64,000 bases of DNA from Edwardsiella anguillarum ET080813 (GCF_000264765.2 NZ_CP006664.1:3694350-3758349); one strand, 5' to 3'. Counted from the first letter of the stretch, positions 27,834 to 39,132 are shown. Numbers and translations: made by a program. Notes: a model not told the origin generated them from the letters alone.

Positions 27834-29312
27834 TTATTTTTTGCAGCCCGGGGTGTTCCCGCTTTCCGGGGCGCGAGGCAGGGAGAAGGTAAAGCGGGTG
27901 GCATCGGGATCCGAGCTAACCCAGATCTGGCCCTGATGCGCGCCGATGATCGATTTGACGATGGCCAGGCCGATGCCGCTCCCTTCGCCGTTACGCTGGC
28001 GCGCGGGGTCGACGCGATAGAAGCGGTCGAATAGGCGCGCCAGGTGACGCGACGCGATGGGCGTGCCGGGATTGGCGACGCAGAGTCGCACTTCATCGGC
28101 CGTCCCGCTGAGTCGCACGGTCACGCTGTGGCCCGCCGGGGTATGGCGAATGGCGTTGGATAGCAGATTGCTGATGACCCGTCGCAGCATTGACGGATCG
28201 CCCCAGGCGGCGGGGCCCTCGCCGTCAACGCGCAGGGTCACTTGGCGTTCCTCCGCCCAGGCCTCGAAGAAGTCGAACACCTTGAGGGTCTCCTGGCGCA
28301 GATCGAGGGGAACGCGACTGAGGCGAAGACGCTGGCTGTCCGCCTGCGCCAGAAACAGCATGTCGTTCACCATCTTCGCCATGCGCTGGTACTCTTCAAG
28401 GTTCGAATAGATCACCTCCTCCAGCTCGTTCTGCGTGCGGGGCTGACTCAGTACGATTTCGCTCTGGGTGATCAGGTTGGTGATCGGGGTGCGCATCTCG
28501 TGGGCGATGTCGGCAGAAAAGTTTGCCTGCCGAGTGAAGACGTCTTCGATGCGGGCGAGCATCTGGTTGAAGGAGAGCACCAACTGCTGCAGCTCGATCG
28601 GCACCGCGCCGGGGGCGAGGCGGGTATCGAGATTCTCCGCGGTGATGGCCTTGATCTTCCCGCTGAGATCGCGCAGCGGCCGGTGTCCGCTGTAGATGGC
28701 GAGCAGCACGATGAAAATGATCAGCAGGCTGATGAGGGCCGCGCAGAGCATCAGATTGGCCTTCAGCTGCTCAAGATAGTGCAGGTGTACATTGATGGAG
28801 AGGGCGATCAGCAGGGTGTAGGGGGTGCGCGGATCGCCCGCCGGATAGACCGTGCTGGCGATGAGGCGGTAGGCGTTTCGATCCGTCGCCTCGCGCGGGC
28901 CGTCGGCGTGGCGGCCGTCTGGCCAGAGAAAGACCTGACCGCTTTGCAGATAGCGCTGCAGCTCCGGCAGCTGCCAGACCGCGTCGAGATCGGCGGCGGC
29001 CTCCGCGCGGTAGCGATAGAGAAAGTGCCGATCGCCGGCGCGCAGCGCGACGCTGATGTTCGGGTAGCCGGCCAGCACCCGGCTGAGCGTATCGAGGCGC
29101 TGGATGCCGGGGCGGGGCGGTTCTTGCAGGACGCGCAGGACGCTGCTGCGCACCTGCTGGAGCGTGCCGTTGTCCAGCTCGGCGAAATGGCGCTCGACGG
29201 AGTAGATCATGATCCAGGTGAACGCGACAAAGGCGAGACTGGTCGCCAGCGAGATGGTAAGGGTCAGGCGGGCCGCCAGGGAGATGGGGCGCCGCACGCG
29301 CTTAGCCCACAT
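27834..29312 (-). CDS. cusS: Copper/silver sensor histidine kinase
   Basis: A 492-residue inner-membrane sensor kinase that responds to periplasmic Cu(I)/Ag(I) and phosphorylates CusR. Membrane segments lie at residues ~15-37 and ~185-205 with a periplasmic sensor loop between. Then come HAMP, the H-box [16 protein letters not shown]-box [11 protein letters not shown] and G-boxes [14 protein letters not shown]. The chosen ATG overlaps the cusR stop, the usual coupling for this pair; an upstream in-frame ATG lies deep in cusR. Length is close to E. coli CusS (480). Confidence 0.92.
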   Translation of the reverse strand: MWAKRVRRPISLAARLTLTISLATSLAFVAFTWIMIYSVERHFAELDNGTLQQVRSSVLRVLQEPPRPGIQRLDTLSRVLAGYPNISVALRAGDRHFLYRYRAEAAADLDAVWQLPELQRYLQSGQVFLWPDGRHADGPREATDRNAYRLIASTVYPAGDPRTPYTLLIALSINVHLHYLEQLKANLMLCAALISLLIIFIVLLAIYSGHRPLRDLSGKIKAITAENLDTRLAPGAVPIELQQLVLSFNQMLARIEDVFTRQANFSADIAHEMRTPITNLITQSEIVLSQPRTQNELEEVIYSNLEEYQRMAKMVNDMLFLAQADSQRLRLSRVPLDLRQETLKVFDFFEAWAEERQVTLRVDGEGPAAWGDPSMLRRVISNLLSNAIRHTPAGHSVTVRLSGTADEVRLCVANPGTPIASRHLARLFDRFYRVDPARQRNGEGSGIGLAIVKSIIGAHQGQIWVSSDPDATRFTFSLPRAPESGNTPGCKK

Positions 29313-29985
29313 CCGGCGCCTCGAGCAGGTAGCCGACGCCGCGCACCGTCTGGATGAGCTTGGGCTCGAAGTCAAGGTCGATCTTCGCCCGCAGCCGCTT
29401 CACGGCCACGTCGATGGCGTTGGTGTCGCTGTCGAAGTTCATGTCCCAAACCTGCGAGGCGATCAGGGAGCGGGGCAGCACCTCGCCCTGGTGGCGGATA
29501 AAGAACGTCAGCAGGGTGAACTCCTTGCCCGTTAGCGTGATGCGCTTAGCGCCGCGGGTCACCTTTCTGGAGAGAAGATCCAGGGTGAGATCGGCCACGT
29601 GCAGCTGGCTCTCGGGAATGTGGGTGCTGCCGCGGCGCAGCAGGGTTTTCACCCGCGCTAAGAGCTCGGCGAAGGCGAAGGGCTTGACCAGGTAGTCGTC
29701 GGCGCCGAGCTCCAGCCCCTTTACCCGTTGTTCGATGGTGCCCAGCGCGCTCAGCAGCAGGATCGGCAGCCCCTGGTTGGCGTTGCGTAGCATGCGCACG
29801 ATGTCCCAGCCGTTGACGTCGGGCAGCAGAATATCGAGGATGATCAGATCATAGCTGGCGGTCATCGCCAGGTGGTATCCCGTCAAACCGTTGTCGGCGA
29901 GATCGACGACAAATCCTGCCTCTGTCAGTCCCTTACACAGGTATTTCCCGGTTTTTACCTCATCCTCGACGATCAGTATTTTCAC
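29302..29985 (-). CDS. cusR: Copper/silver response regulator
   Basis: A 227-residue OmpR-family response regulator, very close to E. coli CusR. The receiver domain has the acidic pocket VEDE, the phosphoacceptor Asp in [14 protein letters not shown] and the conserved Lys in LVKPFAF. A winged-helix DNA-binding domain fills residues ~125-222 ([21 protein letters not shown]). The start is GTG (VKILIVEDE), chosen because E. coli CusR begins [13 protein letters not shown] lies upstream. It overlaps cusS and is divergent from cusC, with its box between. Confidence 0.95.
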   Translation of the reverse strand: MKILIVEDEVKTGKYLCKGLTEAGFVVDLADNGLTGYHLAMTASYDLIILDILLPDVNGWDIVRMLRNANQGLPILLLSALGTIEQRVKGLELGADDYLVKPFAFAELLARVKTLLRRGSTHIPESQLHVADLTLDLLSRKVTRGAKRITLTGKEFTLLTFFIRHQGEVLPRSLIASQVWDMNFDSDTNAIDVAVKRLRAKIDLDFEPKLIQTVRGVGYLLEAPDVG

Positions 29986-30057
29986 CCTGTGCTCCGTTAT
30001 CTCATGCTCTCCCGGCCATTGTAGAGGGGTTGAGGGCGAGATCAATCGATGAACGGG

Positions 30058-30078
30058 AAAATGACAGCTTTGTCATTT
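30058..30078. promoter_or_regulatory. CusR box between cusR and cusC
   Basis: AAATGACA (30059-30066) and TGTCATTT (30071-30078) form a perfect 8-bp inverted repeat with spacer GCTT. It closely matches the E. coli CusR operator (AAAATGACAANNTTGTCATT). It lies 73 bp from the cusR start and 102 bp from the cusC start, so it can serve both divergent operons. Confidence 0.85.
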
Positions 30079-30179
30079 GGCTGTCACCGGGCAAACCGTA
30101 TCGGTTTGTTAAGGTGCCTTATCCTTTGGCGGCCTTATGGGTGCCACTCCCCCATCGGCATGTTTGGGCTATCAGCGTT

Positions 30180-31562
30180 ATGGTTAAGTTAAAGCAATTA
30201 AGCGTCAGCGTGGTATTGACTCTGACGGGATGCGTCTCTCTGGCGCCAGAGTATCAGCGTCCGGCATTGCCGGTAGGCGCGCAGTTCTCCTCGGCGGCGG
30301 CGGCTGGCGCCACGGCGGCGACGTACGACCGGGATCTGGGCTGGCGCCAGTTTTTTCGCGATGCGCAGGCCAGACAGCTGATCGACGAGGCGCTGCGTAA
30401 CAACCGTGACCTGCGGCAGGCGGTGCTCAATGTGCGTCTGGCGCGCGCCCAGCTGGCACTGCAGCAGGCCGACCGCTATCCCCAGCTCGATGTTTCCTCG
30501 CAGGCGAACTATCGCGCTCCGCTCCAGGGCGGCGCCAGCAGCCGAGAGTATCAGCTGGGCGGCGCGCTGGGGGTCGAGCTGGATCTGTTCGGTCGGCTCC
30601 AGTCGATGAGCGAGCGGGAACGGCAGAACTTTCTCGCCAGCCAGCAGGCACAGCGTGCGGTGCATATCCTGTTGGTCTCCAATGTCGCCCAGGCCTATTT
30701 TACCCAGCAGCTGGCCTACGCCCAGCAACGTATCGCCCGAGAGACGCTGCAGAGCTACCGCCAATCCTACACCCTGATTGAACGGCAGGTGCAAAGCGGC
30801 AGTAATAACCTGCTGGCGCTGGAGCAGGCGCGCGGGCAGATCGATACGACCCAGGCGACGCTGGCGCGGCGCGAGGGGGAGGTGGCGCAGGCCAACCATG
30901 CTATCCAGCGGCTCGTCGGCGTCTATGGCGGAGCCCCCCGCGATCTGCGCGGGCTGGAAAGCCCGGTCGGTCCAGTCGCGCTACCGGTGCCGCTGCCATC
31001 GACGATCCTGCTGCAGCGGCCCGACATTATGGAGGCGGAGCATCAGCTGCGGGCGGCGGATGCCGATATCGGCGCGGCGCGGGCGGCATTCTTTCCCTCG
31101 ATCTCGCTGAGCGGCGGACTGAACGCCAGCGGCAGCGATTTAGCCGGATTATTCAGCGCGGCCGGTGGAATGTGGAGCTTTGTCCCCAAGGTTACCCTGC
31201 CGATCTTTAACGGCGGGCGTAACCGCGCCAATCTGCAGCTCGCCGAACTACGCCAGCAGCAGTCCATCGTGAATTATGAAAATAGGATCCAGGCGGCGTT
31301 TAAGGAGGTGGACGATGCCCTCTCCACGCGCCGGAGCCTCGCCGATCAATTAACGGCGCAGCAGCGCTATCTCGACGCGCTGCAGGCGACCTTAGGGCGC
31401 GCCCGCGGCCTATACGCCCACGGTGCGCTGAGTTATCTCGAGGTCTTGGACGCCGAACGCGCGTTATTTACCACCCAGCAGACGCTACTCGATCTGCGCT
31501 ATGCCCAGCAGGCGAATGAGATAGCGCTTTTTGCCGCCCTGGGCGGCGGTTGGCAGGCATAA
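30180..31562 (+). CDS. cusC: Copper/silver efflux outer-membrane channel
   Basis: A 460-residue TolC-family outer-membrane lipoprotein forming the exit duct of the CusCBA pump. The ATG is chosen so that the protein begins with the lipoprotein signal MVKLKQLSVSVVLTLTGC, with lipobox LTGC; longer in-frame starts add ~50 unrelated residues. The sequence after the Cys (SLAPEYQRPALP) matches E. coli CusC. It contains the two TolC-type repeats of coiled-coil helices and an SLSGGLNASGSD-type equatorial region. First gene of cusCFBA. Confidence 0.94.
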   Translation: MVKLKQLSVSVVLTLTGCVSLAPEYQRPALPVGAQFSSAAAAGATAATYDRDLGWRQFFRDAQARQLIDEALRNNRDLRQAVLNVRLARAQLALQQADRYPQLDVSSQANYRAPLQGGASSREYQLGGALGVELDLFGRLQSMSERERQNFLASQQAQRAVHILLVSNVAQAYFTQQLAYAQQRIARETLQSYRQSYTLIERQVQSGSNNLLALEQARGQIDTTQATLARREGEVAQANHAIQRLVGVYGGAPRDLRGLESPVGPVALPVPLPSTILLQRPDIMEAEHQLRAADADIGAARAAFFPSISLSGGLNASGSDLAGLFSAAGGMWSFVPKVTLPIFNGGRNRANLQLAELRQQQSIVNYENRIQAAFKEVDDALSTRRSLADQLTAQQRYLDALQATLGRARGLYAHGALSYLEVLDAERALFTTQQTLLDLRYAQQANEIALFAALGGGWQA

Positions 31563-31594
31563 CAACTGACCCTTAATCCAATGGAGTGAATTGT

Positions 31595-31942
31595 ATGAAA
31601 ACAGCGATCAAAGTGGCTTTATGTACGGCTTTCATCATGGCGGGCAGCGTCCCAGCGCTGGCGGCGGAGAATGGCCATCAACACGCTCAGCCGGCGGCGG
31701 CCGATCAGGTGCAGACGCCACAGGTAACGACCCGCGGCGAGGTGAAGGCGATTGATTTGCAGAGTAATAAGATCACCATCAGTCACCCGGCGATCCCCGA
31801 ATTGGACTGGCCGGCGATGACCATGCGCTTTACCTTCGATGAGGCGAGCCAGGTCGCGGGAGTAAAGGCCGGCGATCGGGTCTCCTTCTCGTTTGTTCAG
31901 CAGGGCGCGATCTCACGGTTAACCGCCATCCATGCCATCTGA
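31595..31942 (+). CDS. cusF: Periplasmic Cu(I)/Ag(I) metallochaperone
   Basis: A 115-residue small periplasmic protein with signal peptide MKTAIKVALCTAFIMAGSVPALA, then a His-rich linker and an OB-fold. The metal ligands of CusF are present in ISHPAIPELDWPAMTMRF: one His, two Met and the stacking Trp. It hands metal to CusB. The ATG at 31595 is chosen because it gives a clean signal peptide, with GGAG 8 nt upstream; a GTG three codons earlier is possible. E. coli CusF has 110 residues. Confidence 0.95.
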   Translation: MKTAIKVALCTAFIMAGSVPALAAENGHQHAQPAAADQVQTPQVTTRGEVKAIDLQSNKITISHPAIPELDWPAMTMRFTFDEASQVAGVKAGDRVSFSFVQQGAISRLTAIHAI

Positions 31943-31961
31943 TCGCAGCGATGCTATTGAT

Positions 31962-31988
31962 GCCGGAGGTTCCCGAGGGGACTCCGGC
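31962..31988 (+). other. Strong hairpin between cusF and cusB
   Basis: GCCGGAG (31962-31968) pairs perfectly with CTCCGGC (31982-31988), with a possible inner TCCC/GGGA stem around a GAG loop. No T-run follows, so it is not an intrinsic terminator. Such stems in polycistronic mRNAs often stabilise the upstream message and could raise CusF relative to CusBA. Confidence 0.5.
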
Positions 31989-32039
31989 CGTTCGACTCTG
32001 CGTCCGTCGTGAATGACCGGCTCGCGAATGGGGATTGTC

Positions 32040-33347
32040 ATGCCCGCTCTAAATATAAAGTATGCCGCGGCGCTTGCCGGCGGCCTCATTCTGGGGGGGG
32101 CGATCACCGTCGCCCTGTATCCTTATCTGAATCTGACATCGTCAGCCGCCACGGCGCCGGCCGAACGCCGCGTGCTGTTCTGGTATGACCCGATGAAACC
32201 CGATGTCAAATTCGACCAGCCGGGGAAATCCCCCTTTATGGACATGGATCTGGTGCCGAAATACGCCGACGAGGGCGGCGCGGAGGGGCAGGATGGCGGC
32301 GTACGCATCGATCCCGCCCAGCGGCAGAATCTGGGGCTGAAGACGGCCGAGGTGCGACGGGGGACGCTGCGCGACGCACTTACGCTGCCCGCCACCATCA
32401 GCTTTAACGAGTATCAATACGCGATCGTGCAGGCGCGTGCGGAGGGGTTTGTCGAGAAGGTCTACCCGTTGACCAACGGCGATCGGATCGCGCGCGGCAG
32501 CCCGCTGGTCGATATCACCATCCCGGCCTGGGTCGAGGCGCAGAGTGAATATCTGCTGCTGACTCAGCCGGGGGGCGGCCAGGAGGCGCAGCGCCAAGGG
32601 GTGCTGGAGCGTCTGCGCCTGAGCGGGATGCCGGAGGAGGATATTCAGCGCCTGCGCACCGCCCGGCGCATCCAGACGCGCTTTACCCTGCGCGCGCCGA
32701 TCGACGGGGTGATTACCGCCTTCGATCTGCGCGCCGGGATGAACTTCTCCAAGGATAAGACGGTGGCGCAGATCCAGGGTATCGACCCAGTCTGGGTCAG
32801 CGCTGCGCTGCCGGAGGCGATGGCCGCGCAGCTGAACGCGGATAGCCGCTTCGAGCTGACGGTGCCCGCCTATCCACAGCAGCGTTTCTCGGTGCGCGAC
32901 TGGCGCACGCTGCCCAGCGCCGATCCGGCGACGCGCACCCTGCAGATCCGCCTTGCGGTGGCCAATCCCGACGGCAGACTGAAGCCCGGCATGAACGCCA
33001 CGCTGCATCTTGAGACGCAGAGCCGGCCGCTGCTGCTGATCCCCGCCCAGGCGATCGTCGATAGCGGCGCCGAGCAGCATGTGATCACCGTGACGCAGGA
33101 CGGGCGCTTCCTGCCGAAGCGCGTCGCGGTGGCGCAGGAGGCGCAGCAGCAGGCGGGGATCGCCGCGGGGCTGACGGAGGGGGAATCGGTAGTGGTCAAC
33201 GGCCTGTTCCTGATCGATTCGGAGGCCAGTATCAGCGGCGCGCTGGCGCGTATGCGTCAGGCGGGTGGGGGAGATGCGCCGTCATCCCCTGGCGCACCGG
33301 CTCCCTCCGCGTCGCACGCCGAACACGGAGACGCGCGCCATGATTGA
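32040..33347 (+). CDS. cusB: Copper/silver efflux periplasmic adaptor
   Basis: A 435-residue membrane-fusion protein linking CusA to CusC and receiving metal from CusF. One N-terminal hydrophobic segment is followed by the heavy-metal-binding signature [20 protein letters not shown], including the Met residues known to bind Cu(I)/Ag(I) in CusB, and [13 protein letters not shown]. The lipoyl and alpha-hairpin parts are at ~115-260 and the beta-barrel at ~265-345. The start at 32040 follows GGGGATTGTC; ATGs at 32013 and 32028 are alternatives. Its stop overlaps the cusA start. Confidence 0.94.
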   Translation: MPALNIKYAAALAGGLILGGAITVALYPYLNLTSSAATAPAERRVLFWYDPMKPDVKFDQPGKSPFMDMDLVPKYADEGGAEGQDGGVRIDPAQRQNLGLKTAEVRRGTLRDALTLPATISFNEYQYAIVQARAEGFVEKVYPLTNGDRIARGSPLVDITIPAWVEAQSEYLLLTQPGGGQEAQRQGVLERLRLSGMPEEDIQRLRTARRIQTRFTLRAPIDGVITAFDLRAGMNFSKDKTVAQIQGIDPVWVSAALPEAMAAQLNADSRFELTVPAYPQQRFSVRDWRTLPSADPATRTLQIRLAVANPDGRLKPGMNATLHLETQSRPLLLIPAQAIVDSGAEQHVITVTQDGRFLPKRVAVAQEAQQQAGIAAGLTEGESVVVNGLFLIDSEASISGALARMRQAGGGDAPSSPGAPAPSASHAEHGDARHD

Positions 33348-36300
33348 ATGGATTATTCGACGCGCGGTGGCGAACCGCTTCTTGGTCATGATGGGCGTCC
33401 TGTTCCTCGGTATCTGGGGCGCCTGGACCATCGCCAACACGCCGGTGGATGCGCTGCCCGACCTCTCCGACGTCCAGGTGATCATCAAGACCAGCTACCC
33501 GGGGCAGGCCCCGCAGCTGGTGGAGGATCAGGTCACCTATCCATTGACCACCACCATGCTGTCGGTGCCGGGGGCCAAGACGGTGCGCGGCTTCTCCCAG
33601 TTCGGCACCTCCTACGTCTATGTGATCTTCGCCGATGGCACCGACCTCTATTGGGCGCGCTCGCGGGTACTGGAGTACCTGAATCAGGTGCAGGGTAAGC
33701 TGCCGGCGGGCGTCAGCGCGGAGATCGGCCCCGATGCCACCGGGGTCGGCTGGATCTTCGAGTATGCGCTGCTGGATAAGAGCGGGCGACACGACCTGGC
33801 CGAGCTGCGCTCGCTGCAGGACTGGTTCCTGAAGTATGAGCTGAAGACCATCCCCAACGTCGCCGAGGTTGCCTCGGTCGGCGGGGTGGTGAAGCAGTAT
33901 CAGATCCAGGTCGATCCGCTGAAGCTGGCGCAGTATGGCATCAGCCTGGCGGCGGTGAAGCAGGCCGTCGGGGCATCCAATCAGGAGGCGGGCGGCGCGT
34001 CGCTGGAGCTGGCCGAGGCGGAGTATATGGTGCGCGCCAGCGGCTATCTGCGCACCCTCGACGATTTTAACCACATCGTTCTGAAGAGCGGCCAGGATGG
34101 CGTACCGGTCTATCTGCAGGACGTCGCGCGGGTCCAGATCGGGCCGGAGATGCGCAGGGGGATCGCCGAGCTGAACGGCGAGGGCGAGGTGGCCGGCGGG
34201 GTGGTGATCCTGCGCTCGGGCGAGAACGCGCGCCAGGTGATCTCGGCGGTGAAGGCGAAGCTGGCCGCGCTGCAGGGCAGTCTGCCGCCGGGGGTGGAGG
34301 TGGTGACAACCTATGACCGCAGCCAGCTGATCGATCGGGCCATCGACAACCTTAGCGCCAAGCTTATCGAGGAGTTTATCGTGGTGGCGCTGGTCTGTGC
34401 CCTGTTCCTGTGGCATGTGCGCTCGGCGCTGGTGGCTATCGTCTCCCTGCCGCTGGGGCTGTGCATCGCCTTTATCATCATGCGCTACCAGGGGCTGAAC
34501 GCCAATATCATGTCGCTGGGGGGGATCGCCATTGCGGTGGGGGCGATGGTCGATGCGGCGATCGTGATGATCGAGAACGCCCATAAGCGCCTGGAGGAGT
34601 GGGCGCATCGTCATCCCGACAGCCCTATCGACAACGCGACGCGCTGGCGGGTGATCACGGATGCCGCGGTCGAGGTGGGGCCGGCGCTGTTTATCAGCCT
34701 GCTGATCATCACGCTCTCCTTCATCCCGATCTTCACTCTGGAAGGGCAGGAGGGGCGGCTGTTCGGCCCGCTGGCCTTCACCAAGACCTATGCCATGGCC
34801 GGCGCGGCGGCGCTGGCGATCGTCGTCATTCCGATCCTGATGGGGTTCTGGATCCGGGGCGACATCCCGCCGGAGAGCCGCAATCCCCTGAATCGTTTTC
34901 TGATCAGGATCTATCATCCGCTGTTGCTCGCCGTGCTGCGCTGGCCGCGGCTCACCCTGCTGGCGGCGGCGCTGTCGATAGTGACGGTGATCTGGCCGTT
35001 GGAGCGCCTCGGCGGCGAGTTTTTGCCGAACATCAACGAGGGCGATCTGCTGTACATGCCCTCGACGCTGCCGGGGATTTCGCCGGCTCAGGCGGCGCAG
35101 CTGCTACAGACCACGGACAAACTGATCAGGCAGGTGCCGGAGGTGGCCAGCGTCTTTGGTAAGAGCGGGAAGGCGGAGAGCGCGACCGACTCGGCGCCGC
35201 TGGAGATGATCGAGACCACCATTCAGCTGAAGCCGCAGGATCAGTGGCGTCCGGGAATGACGATGGACAAGATCATCGCCGAACTCGACGCCACGGTGCG
35301 TCTGCCGGGGCTGGCTAACCTGTGGGTTCCGCCGATCCGCAACCGTATCGACATGCTCTCGACCGGCATCAAGAGCCCGATCGGCATCAAGGTGTCGGGT
35401 ACCGTGCTGGGCGACATCGACGTCACGGCCCAGCGTATTGAGGCGGTGGCTAAGGGGGTACCCGGGGTGGTTTCGGCGCTGGCGGAGCGCCTGGAGGGGG
35501 GGCGCTACCTCGATATTCAGATCCAGCGCCAGCGGGCCGCCCGCTACGGGATGACGGTCGCCGATGTGCAGCTGTTCGTCTCATCGGCCATCGGCGGGGC
35601 GATGGTGGGGGAGACCGTCGAAGGGGTAGCGCGCTATCCGATTGCGCTGCGCTATCCCCAGAGCTGGCGGGATTCGCCCGAGGCGCTGCGCCGGCTGCCG
35701 ATCCTGACGCCGCTCAATCAACAGATCACCCTGGGCGATGTGGCCGAGGTGCGCGTGGTCTCTGGGCCATCGATGCTGAAGACGGAGAATGCGCGCCCGG
35801 CCAGCTGGATCTATATCGATGCCCGCGGGCGCGATATGGTGTCGGTGGTCGAAGATCTGAAGACGGCGATCCAGCGCGAGGTCACCCTGGCGCCGGGCAC
35901 CAGCGTCAGCTTCTCCGGCCAGTTCGAGCTGCTGGAGCATGCCAACCGCAAGCTGATGCTGATGGTGCCGATGACGCTGGTGATCATCTTCGTGCTGCTC
36001 TACCTGGCCTTCCGGCGAGTAGAAGAGGCGCTGCTGATCCTGATGAGTCTGCCCTTCGCCCTGGTGGGTGGCATCTGGTTTCTCTACTGGCAGGGGTTCC
36101 ATCTGTCGGTCGCCACCGGCACCGGCTTTATCGCCCTGGCCGGCGTGGCCGCCGAGTTTGGCGTGGTGATGCTGATGTACCTGCGCCAGGCCATCGAGCA
36201 GGATCCGGCGCTGAGCCACGCTGAGCGCTTTACCCCGGCCGCGCTGGATGAGGCGCTGTATCACGGCGCGGTGCTGCGGGTGCGCCCCAAGGCGATGACC

Positions 36301-36504
36301 GTGGCGGTGATCATCGCCGGTCTGCTGCCGATTCTGTGGGGAACGGGCGCCGGCTCGGAGGTGATGAGCCGCATCGCCGCACCGATGATCGGCGGGATGA
36401 TCACTGCGCCGCTGCTGTCGCTGTTTATCATCCCGGCGGCCTATAAGCTGATCTGGCTGCATCGCCAACGCCGAGCTACGCGCCGGACGGACACTTCAGC
36501 GTAG
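33340..36504 (+). CDS. cusA: Copper/silver efflux RND pump
   Basis: A 1054-residue heavy-metal-efflux RND transporter of the inner membrane, powered by protons. It begins [14 protein letters not shown] at an ATG overlapping the cusB stop. Twelve membrane segments and two large periplasmic loops are evident. Signatures include [20 protein letters not shown] near the N terminus, the proton-relay segment [20 protein letters not shown] in TM4 and the C-terminal [15 protein letters not shown]. It completes cusCFBA. E. coli CusA has 1047 residues. Confidence 0.96.
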   Translation: MIEWIIRRAVANRFLVMMGVLFLGIWGAWTIANTPVDALPDLSDVQVIIKTSYPGQAPQLVEDQVTYPLTTTMLSVPGAKTVRGFSQFGTSYVYVIFADGTDLYWARSRVLEYLNQVQGKLPAGVSAEIGPDATGVGWIFEYALLDKSGRHDLAELRSLQDWFLKYELKTIPNVAEVASVGGVVKQYQIQVDPLKLAQYGISLAAVKQAVGASNQEAGGASLELAEAEYMVRASGYLRTLDDFNHIVLKSGQDGVPVYLQDVARVQIGPEMRRGIAELNGEGEVAGGVVILRSGENARQVISAVKAKLAALQGSLPPGVEVVTTYDRSQLIDRAIDNLSAKLIEEFIVVALVCALFLWHVRSALVAIVSLPLGLCIAFIIMRYQGLNANIMSLGGIAIAVGAMVDAAIVMIENAHKRLEEWAHRHPDSPIDNATRWRVITDAAVEVGPALFISLLIITLSFIPIFTLEGQEGRLFGPLAFTKTYAMAGAAALAIVVIPILMGFWIRGDIPPESRNPLNRFLIRIYHPLLLAVLRWPRLTLLAAALSIVTVIWPLERLGGEFLPNINEGDLLYMPSTLPGISPAQAAQLLQTTDKLIRQVPEVASVFGKSGKAESATDSAPLEMIETTIQLKPQDQWRPGMTMDKIIAELDATVRLPGLANLWVPPIRNRIDMLSTGIKSPIGIKVSGTVLGDIDVTAQRIEAVAKGVPGVVSALAERLEGGRYLDIQIQRQRAARYGMTVADVQLFVSSAIGGAMVGETVEGVARYPIALRYPQSWRDSPEALRRLPILTPLNQQITLGDVAEVRVVSGPSMLKTENARPASWIYIDARGRDMVSVVEDLKTAIQREVTLAPGTSVSFSGQFELLEHANRKLMLMVPMTLVIIFVLLYLAFRRVEEALLILMSLPFALVGGIWFLYWQGFHLSVATGTGFIALAGVAAEFGVVMLMYLRQAIEQDPALSHAERFTPAALDEALYHGAVLRVRPKAMTVAVIIAGLLPILWGTGAGSEVMSRIAAPMIGGMITAPLLSLFIIPAAYKLIWLHRQRRATRRTDTSA

Positions 36505-36538
36505 AAAAACGGGCGGCACGCCTTGAGCATGCCGCCCG
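36505..36538 (-). terminator. Terminator of cfa (minus strand)
   Basis: CGGGCGGCA and TGCCGCCCG (36510-36518 and 36530-36538) form a perfect 9-bp stem. Read on the minus strand it is followed by GTTTTT, so it ends the cfa transcript arriving from the right. It lies in the 52-bp gap before the cusA stop. Confidence 0.8.
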
Positions 36539-36556
36539 CTTGGCGCATCCCTTTCC

Positions 36557-37708
36557 CTAGCGCGCGGCGCGTATTCCTCCAGCGATCCCCTGTGGGGAGA
36601 ACAGAACCTGCCAGAGTTGGATATCGCGAGCGCGGAACGCCCCGGCGCAGGCACACAGATAGTAGTTGAACATGCGGAAGAAGCGTTCGGAGTAGCGTTG
36701 CTGCAGCGCCGGCCAGGCAGCGAGGAAGCGCTGTTGCCAGGCCATCAAGGTACGGTCGTAGTCGGCGCCGATGTTATGCCAGTCCTCCATCACAAAGAGC
36801 GGCTCACTGGCCCGGGCGATGTGGCGTAGCGAGGGGAGACAGCCGTTGGGGAAGATATACTTATTGATCCAGGGGTCGACATCCGGCGTGGTGCGGTTGG
36901 CGCCGATGGTATGCAGCAGGAACAGCCCGTCATCCTTGAGATTGCGCCGTGCGACGGCGAAATAGGTGGCATAGTTCTTTGGTCCGACGTGTTCGAACAT
37001 GCCGACGGAGACGATACGATCGTAGCGCGCGTTCAGATCGCGGTAGTCCTGCAACAGGATGCGTACATCCAACCCGTGGCAGCGTGCGGCGGCCAGCTTC
37101 TGCTGTTCGGCCGAGATGGTCACCCCATCGACCCGCACCCCGTAGTGGCGGGCGGCGTAGGCGGCCAGCCCCCCCCAGCCACAGCCGATGTCCAGCAGGG
37201 CCATGCCGGGACGCAGCTGAAGTTTCTCACAGATCAAACGCAGCTTATCCCGCTGTGCCTGCTCCAGGCTCTCGGCCTGCTTCCAATAGGCGCAGGAGTA
37301 CTGCATCTCGGGATCAAGCATCTGGCTGAAGAGGTCGTTGCCCAGATCGTAGTGTTCGCGCCCCACCGTCCAGGCGCGGCGGCGAGACTGCAGGTTGGTC
37401 AGGCGGGCGCCGGCGACGCGCAGGGTGTCGCGCCAATGGTGCGGTAGCTGACGCTCCAAGCCGGCGCGCAATACCTTATGAAAGAAGATATCTAGTCGTT
37501 CGCATTGCCACCAGCCATCCATATAGCTTTCGCCGAGCCCCAGCGACCCCTGCTGCAGTACACGGCGGTAAAAATGCGGATGGATAACCTGGATATCATA
37601 GGGCCGCTCACCGTTGAGTGTGATCCCGGCCCGGCCCAGCATCTCGCTGGCGATGCGTTGCCAGGTGTCATTCTGTTCGCTGATCTCTTCTACACATGAT
37701 GCGCTCAT
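36557..37708 (-). CDS. cfa: Cyclopropane-fatty-acyl-phospholipid synthase
   Basis: A 383-residue SAM-dependent enzyme that adds a methylene bridge to unsaturated acyl chains of membrane phospholipids, mainly on entry to stationary phase or in acid. It aligns with E. coli Cfa (382) end to end. The SAM motif LLDIGCGWGGLAAYAA is at residues ~168-183. Also present are EHYDLGNDLFSQMLDPEMQYSCAYW (N-terminal/active-site loop), VSVGMFEHVGPKNY and LLHTIGANRT, which contain known active-site Glu and His residues. It is transcribed alone. Confidence 0.97.
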   Translation of the reverse strand: MSASCVEEISEQNDTWQRIASEMLGRAGITLNGERPYDIQVIHPHFYRRVLQQGSLGLGESYMDGWWQCERLDIFFHKVLRAGLERQLPHHWRDTLRVAGARLTNLQSRRRAWTVGREHYDLGNDLFSQMLDPEMQYSCAYWKQAESLEQAQRDKLRLICEKLQLRPGMALLDIGCGWGGLAAYAARHYGVRVDGVTISAEQQKLAAARCHGLDVRILLQDYRDLNARYDRIVSVGMFEHVGPKNYATYFAVARRNLKDDGLFLLHTIGANRTTPDVDPWINKYIFPNGCLPSLRHIARASEPLFVMEDWHNIGADYDRTLMAWQQRFLAAWPALQQRYSERFFRMFNYYLCACAGAFRARDIQLWQVLFSPQGIAGGIRAAR

Positions 37709-37917
37709 CGTTGCTCCCTCGCCAAATCGGATGGACGGTCAGCCTGATGGCGTCGCCGGCTTTTCAGCGAGCGGAGGGCTGTTGCTGTCCACGGCCTGCT
37801 GCGTAAAACGCAAGGCTGGTCACATTCTGTTCAGTATAGGCCGGAGGGAAAAGAGGCTCAAGGCGGGGAGGAGACATTGCCAGACGCGCCGGGAGACCCA
37901 GCGCGTCGGCGTGGAAA

Positions 37918-39132
37918 TCAGCGGCGGGAGAGGGCGTGCTGACCGCGCTGCTGTTCGCGGCGTTTTTCCAGCATAGTTGTGACGCTGTCACTTTTAAGCC
38001 AATACCCCAGCGCAACCAGCGGAATGGTGCCGGCCATGATGGCGGAGGTCGCCAGCAGCGGCATGTGGATCAGCGCCGACACCAGCAGGCTGGCCAGGAA
38101 GCAGACGCCCAGCTGCAGCGTGTTCTGCAGCGCCGCCGCTTTGCCGCTGTTGTTCGGGAAGGGCGTCAGGGCGCTGGCCACCACGATAGGATAGATAGCG
38201 CCGTTCATCATCGCCATGACGCAGAACGGGACCAGCAGCGCTAGCAGGCCGGGCTGGTAGCTGAGGGCCATCACCAGCATCGCCAGCATGCTCAGCGAGT
38301 AGATCACCAGCAGCCACGGCAGCAGCAGGGTACCGCCGATGCGGCTCAGCAGCGCCCGGCAGCCGTATCCGCCCAGCAGGAAGGCGATGGTCTGCGGTAC
38401 ATAGCTCAGGCCGATATCGTTCGGGCTATAGCCCATCTCGCCCAGAATAAACGGCGAGCCGGTCAGCCAGGCGAAGAAGCCGGCGGAGCAGGCGGCGTAG
38501 ATCAGCACGTTGCCGCTGAAGACATTAGAGCGCATCAGGCGCAGGAAACCGATGCGCGGCGCCTGACGGTTAGCCGCCGCCCGGTGCTCCTGCAGACACA
38601 GGGTCGGGATCATCAGCAGCAGAGTGATGGCGAACAGCACGGCGAAGATAGCCTGCCATTCAAAGTGGTTGAGCAGCCAGGCGCCGAGCAGCGGCGCCAG
38701 CGCCGGCGACAGGGCGACCAGCGGCATGACCGTGGCGAAGACGCGGTTGGCGACCCCTTTGCTGTAGCGATCGATAACCAAAGCCTGCCAGGTGACCGCC
38801 GCGGAGCAGACCCCGACGGCCTGCACGAAGCGCAGGATCAGCAGCTGGGTGGTATTGCCGACCCACAGCATCCCCAGGCAGGCCAGGGCGAACATGCCCA
38901 GCCCTAACAGCAGAACCGGTTTGCGTCCGATGCGATCGGAGAGCGGTCCCCACAGCAGCTGCGCAAAGGCAAAGCCGGCCAGAAAGATGCTCAGGCTGGC
39001 GCTGATGGCGCCAGCGGAGGCGCCCAGGTCGTGGCGCATGGCGCCAAAGGCGGGCAGATACATATCGGTGGCCAGGTACCCCAGCATACTGAGGCCAGCC
39101 AGATAGATCATAAAACCTGATTTACTTCTCAT
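37918..39132 (-). CDS. punC: Purine nucleoside transporter, MFS (PunC/YdhC)
   Basis: A 404-residue drug:H+ antiporter-type MFS protein with 12 membrane segments. It matches E. coli YdhC/PunC throughout ([37 protein letters not shown] with the loop 2-3 motif). In E. coli PunC takes up purine nucleosides and is controlled by the neighbouring LysR regulator PunR. The gene is divergent from punR across 139 bp that hold two palindromes. The C terminus ([15 protein letters not shown]) is variable and basic. Confidence 0.93.
   Translation of the reverse strand: MRSKSGFMIYLAGLSMLGYLATDMYLPAFGAMRHDLGASAGAISASLSIFLAGFAFAQLLWGPLSDRIGRKPVLLLGLGMFALACLGMLWVGNTTQLLILRFVQAVGVCSAAVTWQALVIDRYSKGVANRVFATVMPLVALSPALAPLLGAWLLNHFEWQAIFAVLFAITLLLMIPTLCLQEHRAAANRQAPRIGFLRLMRSNVFSGNVLIYAACSAGFFAWLTGSPFILGEMGYSPNDIGLSYVPQTIAFLLGGYGCRALLSRIGGTLLLPWLLVIYSLSMLAMLVMALSYQPGLLALLVPFCVMAMMNGAIYPIVVASALTPFPNNSGKAAALQNTLQLGVCFLASLLVSALIHMPLLATSAIMAGTIPLVALGYWLKSDSVTTMLEKRREQQRGQHALSRR

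Noticed and set aside
33232-34917. 561-residue open frame on the minus strand opposite cusB/cusA
   Set aside because: Antisense shadow of cusA; rich in His, Arg and Gln, no ribosome site or known fold.
36557-37447. Plus-strand frames opposite cfa
   Set aside because: Antisense to a gene aligned end to end with E. coli cfa.
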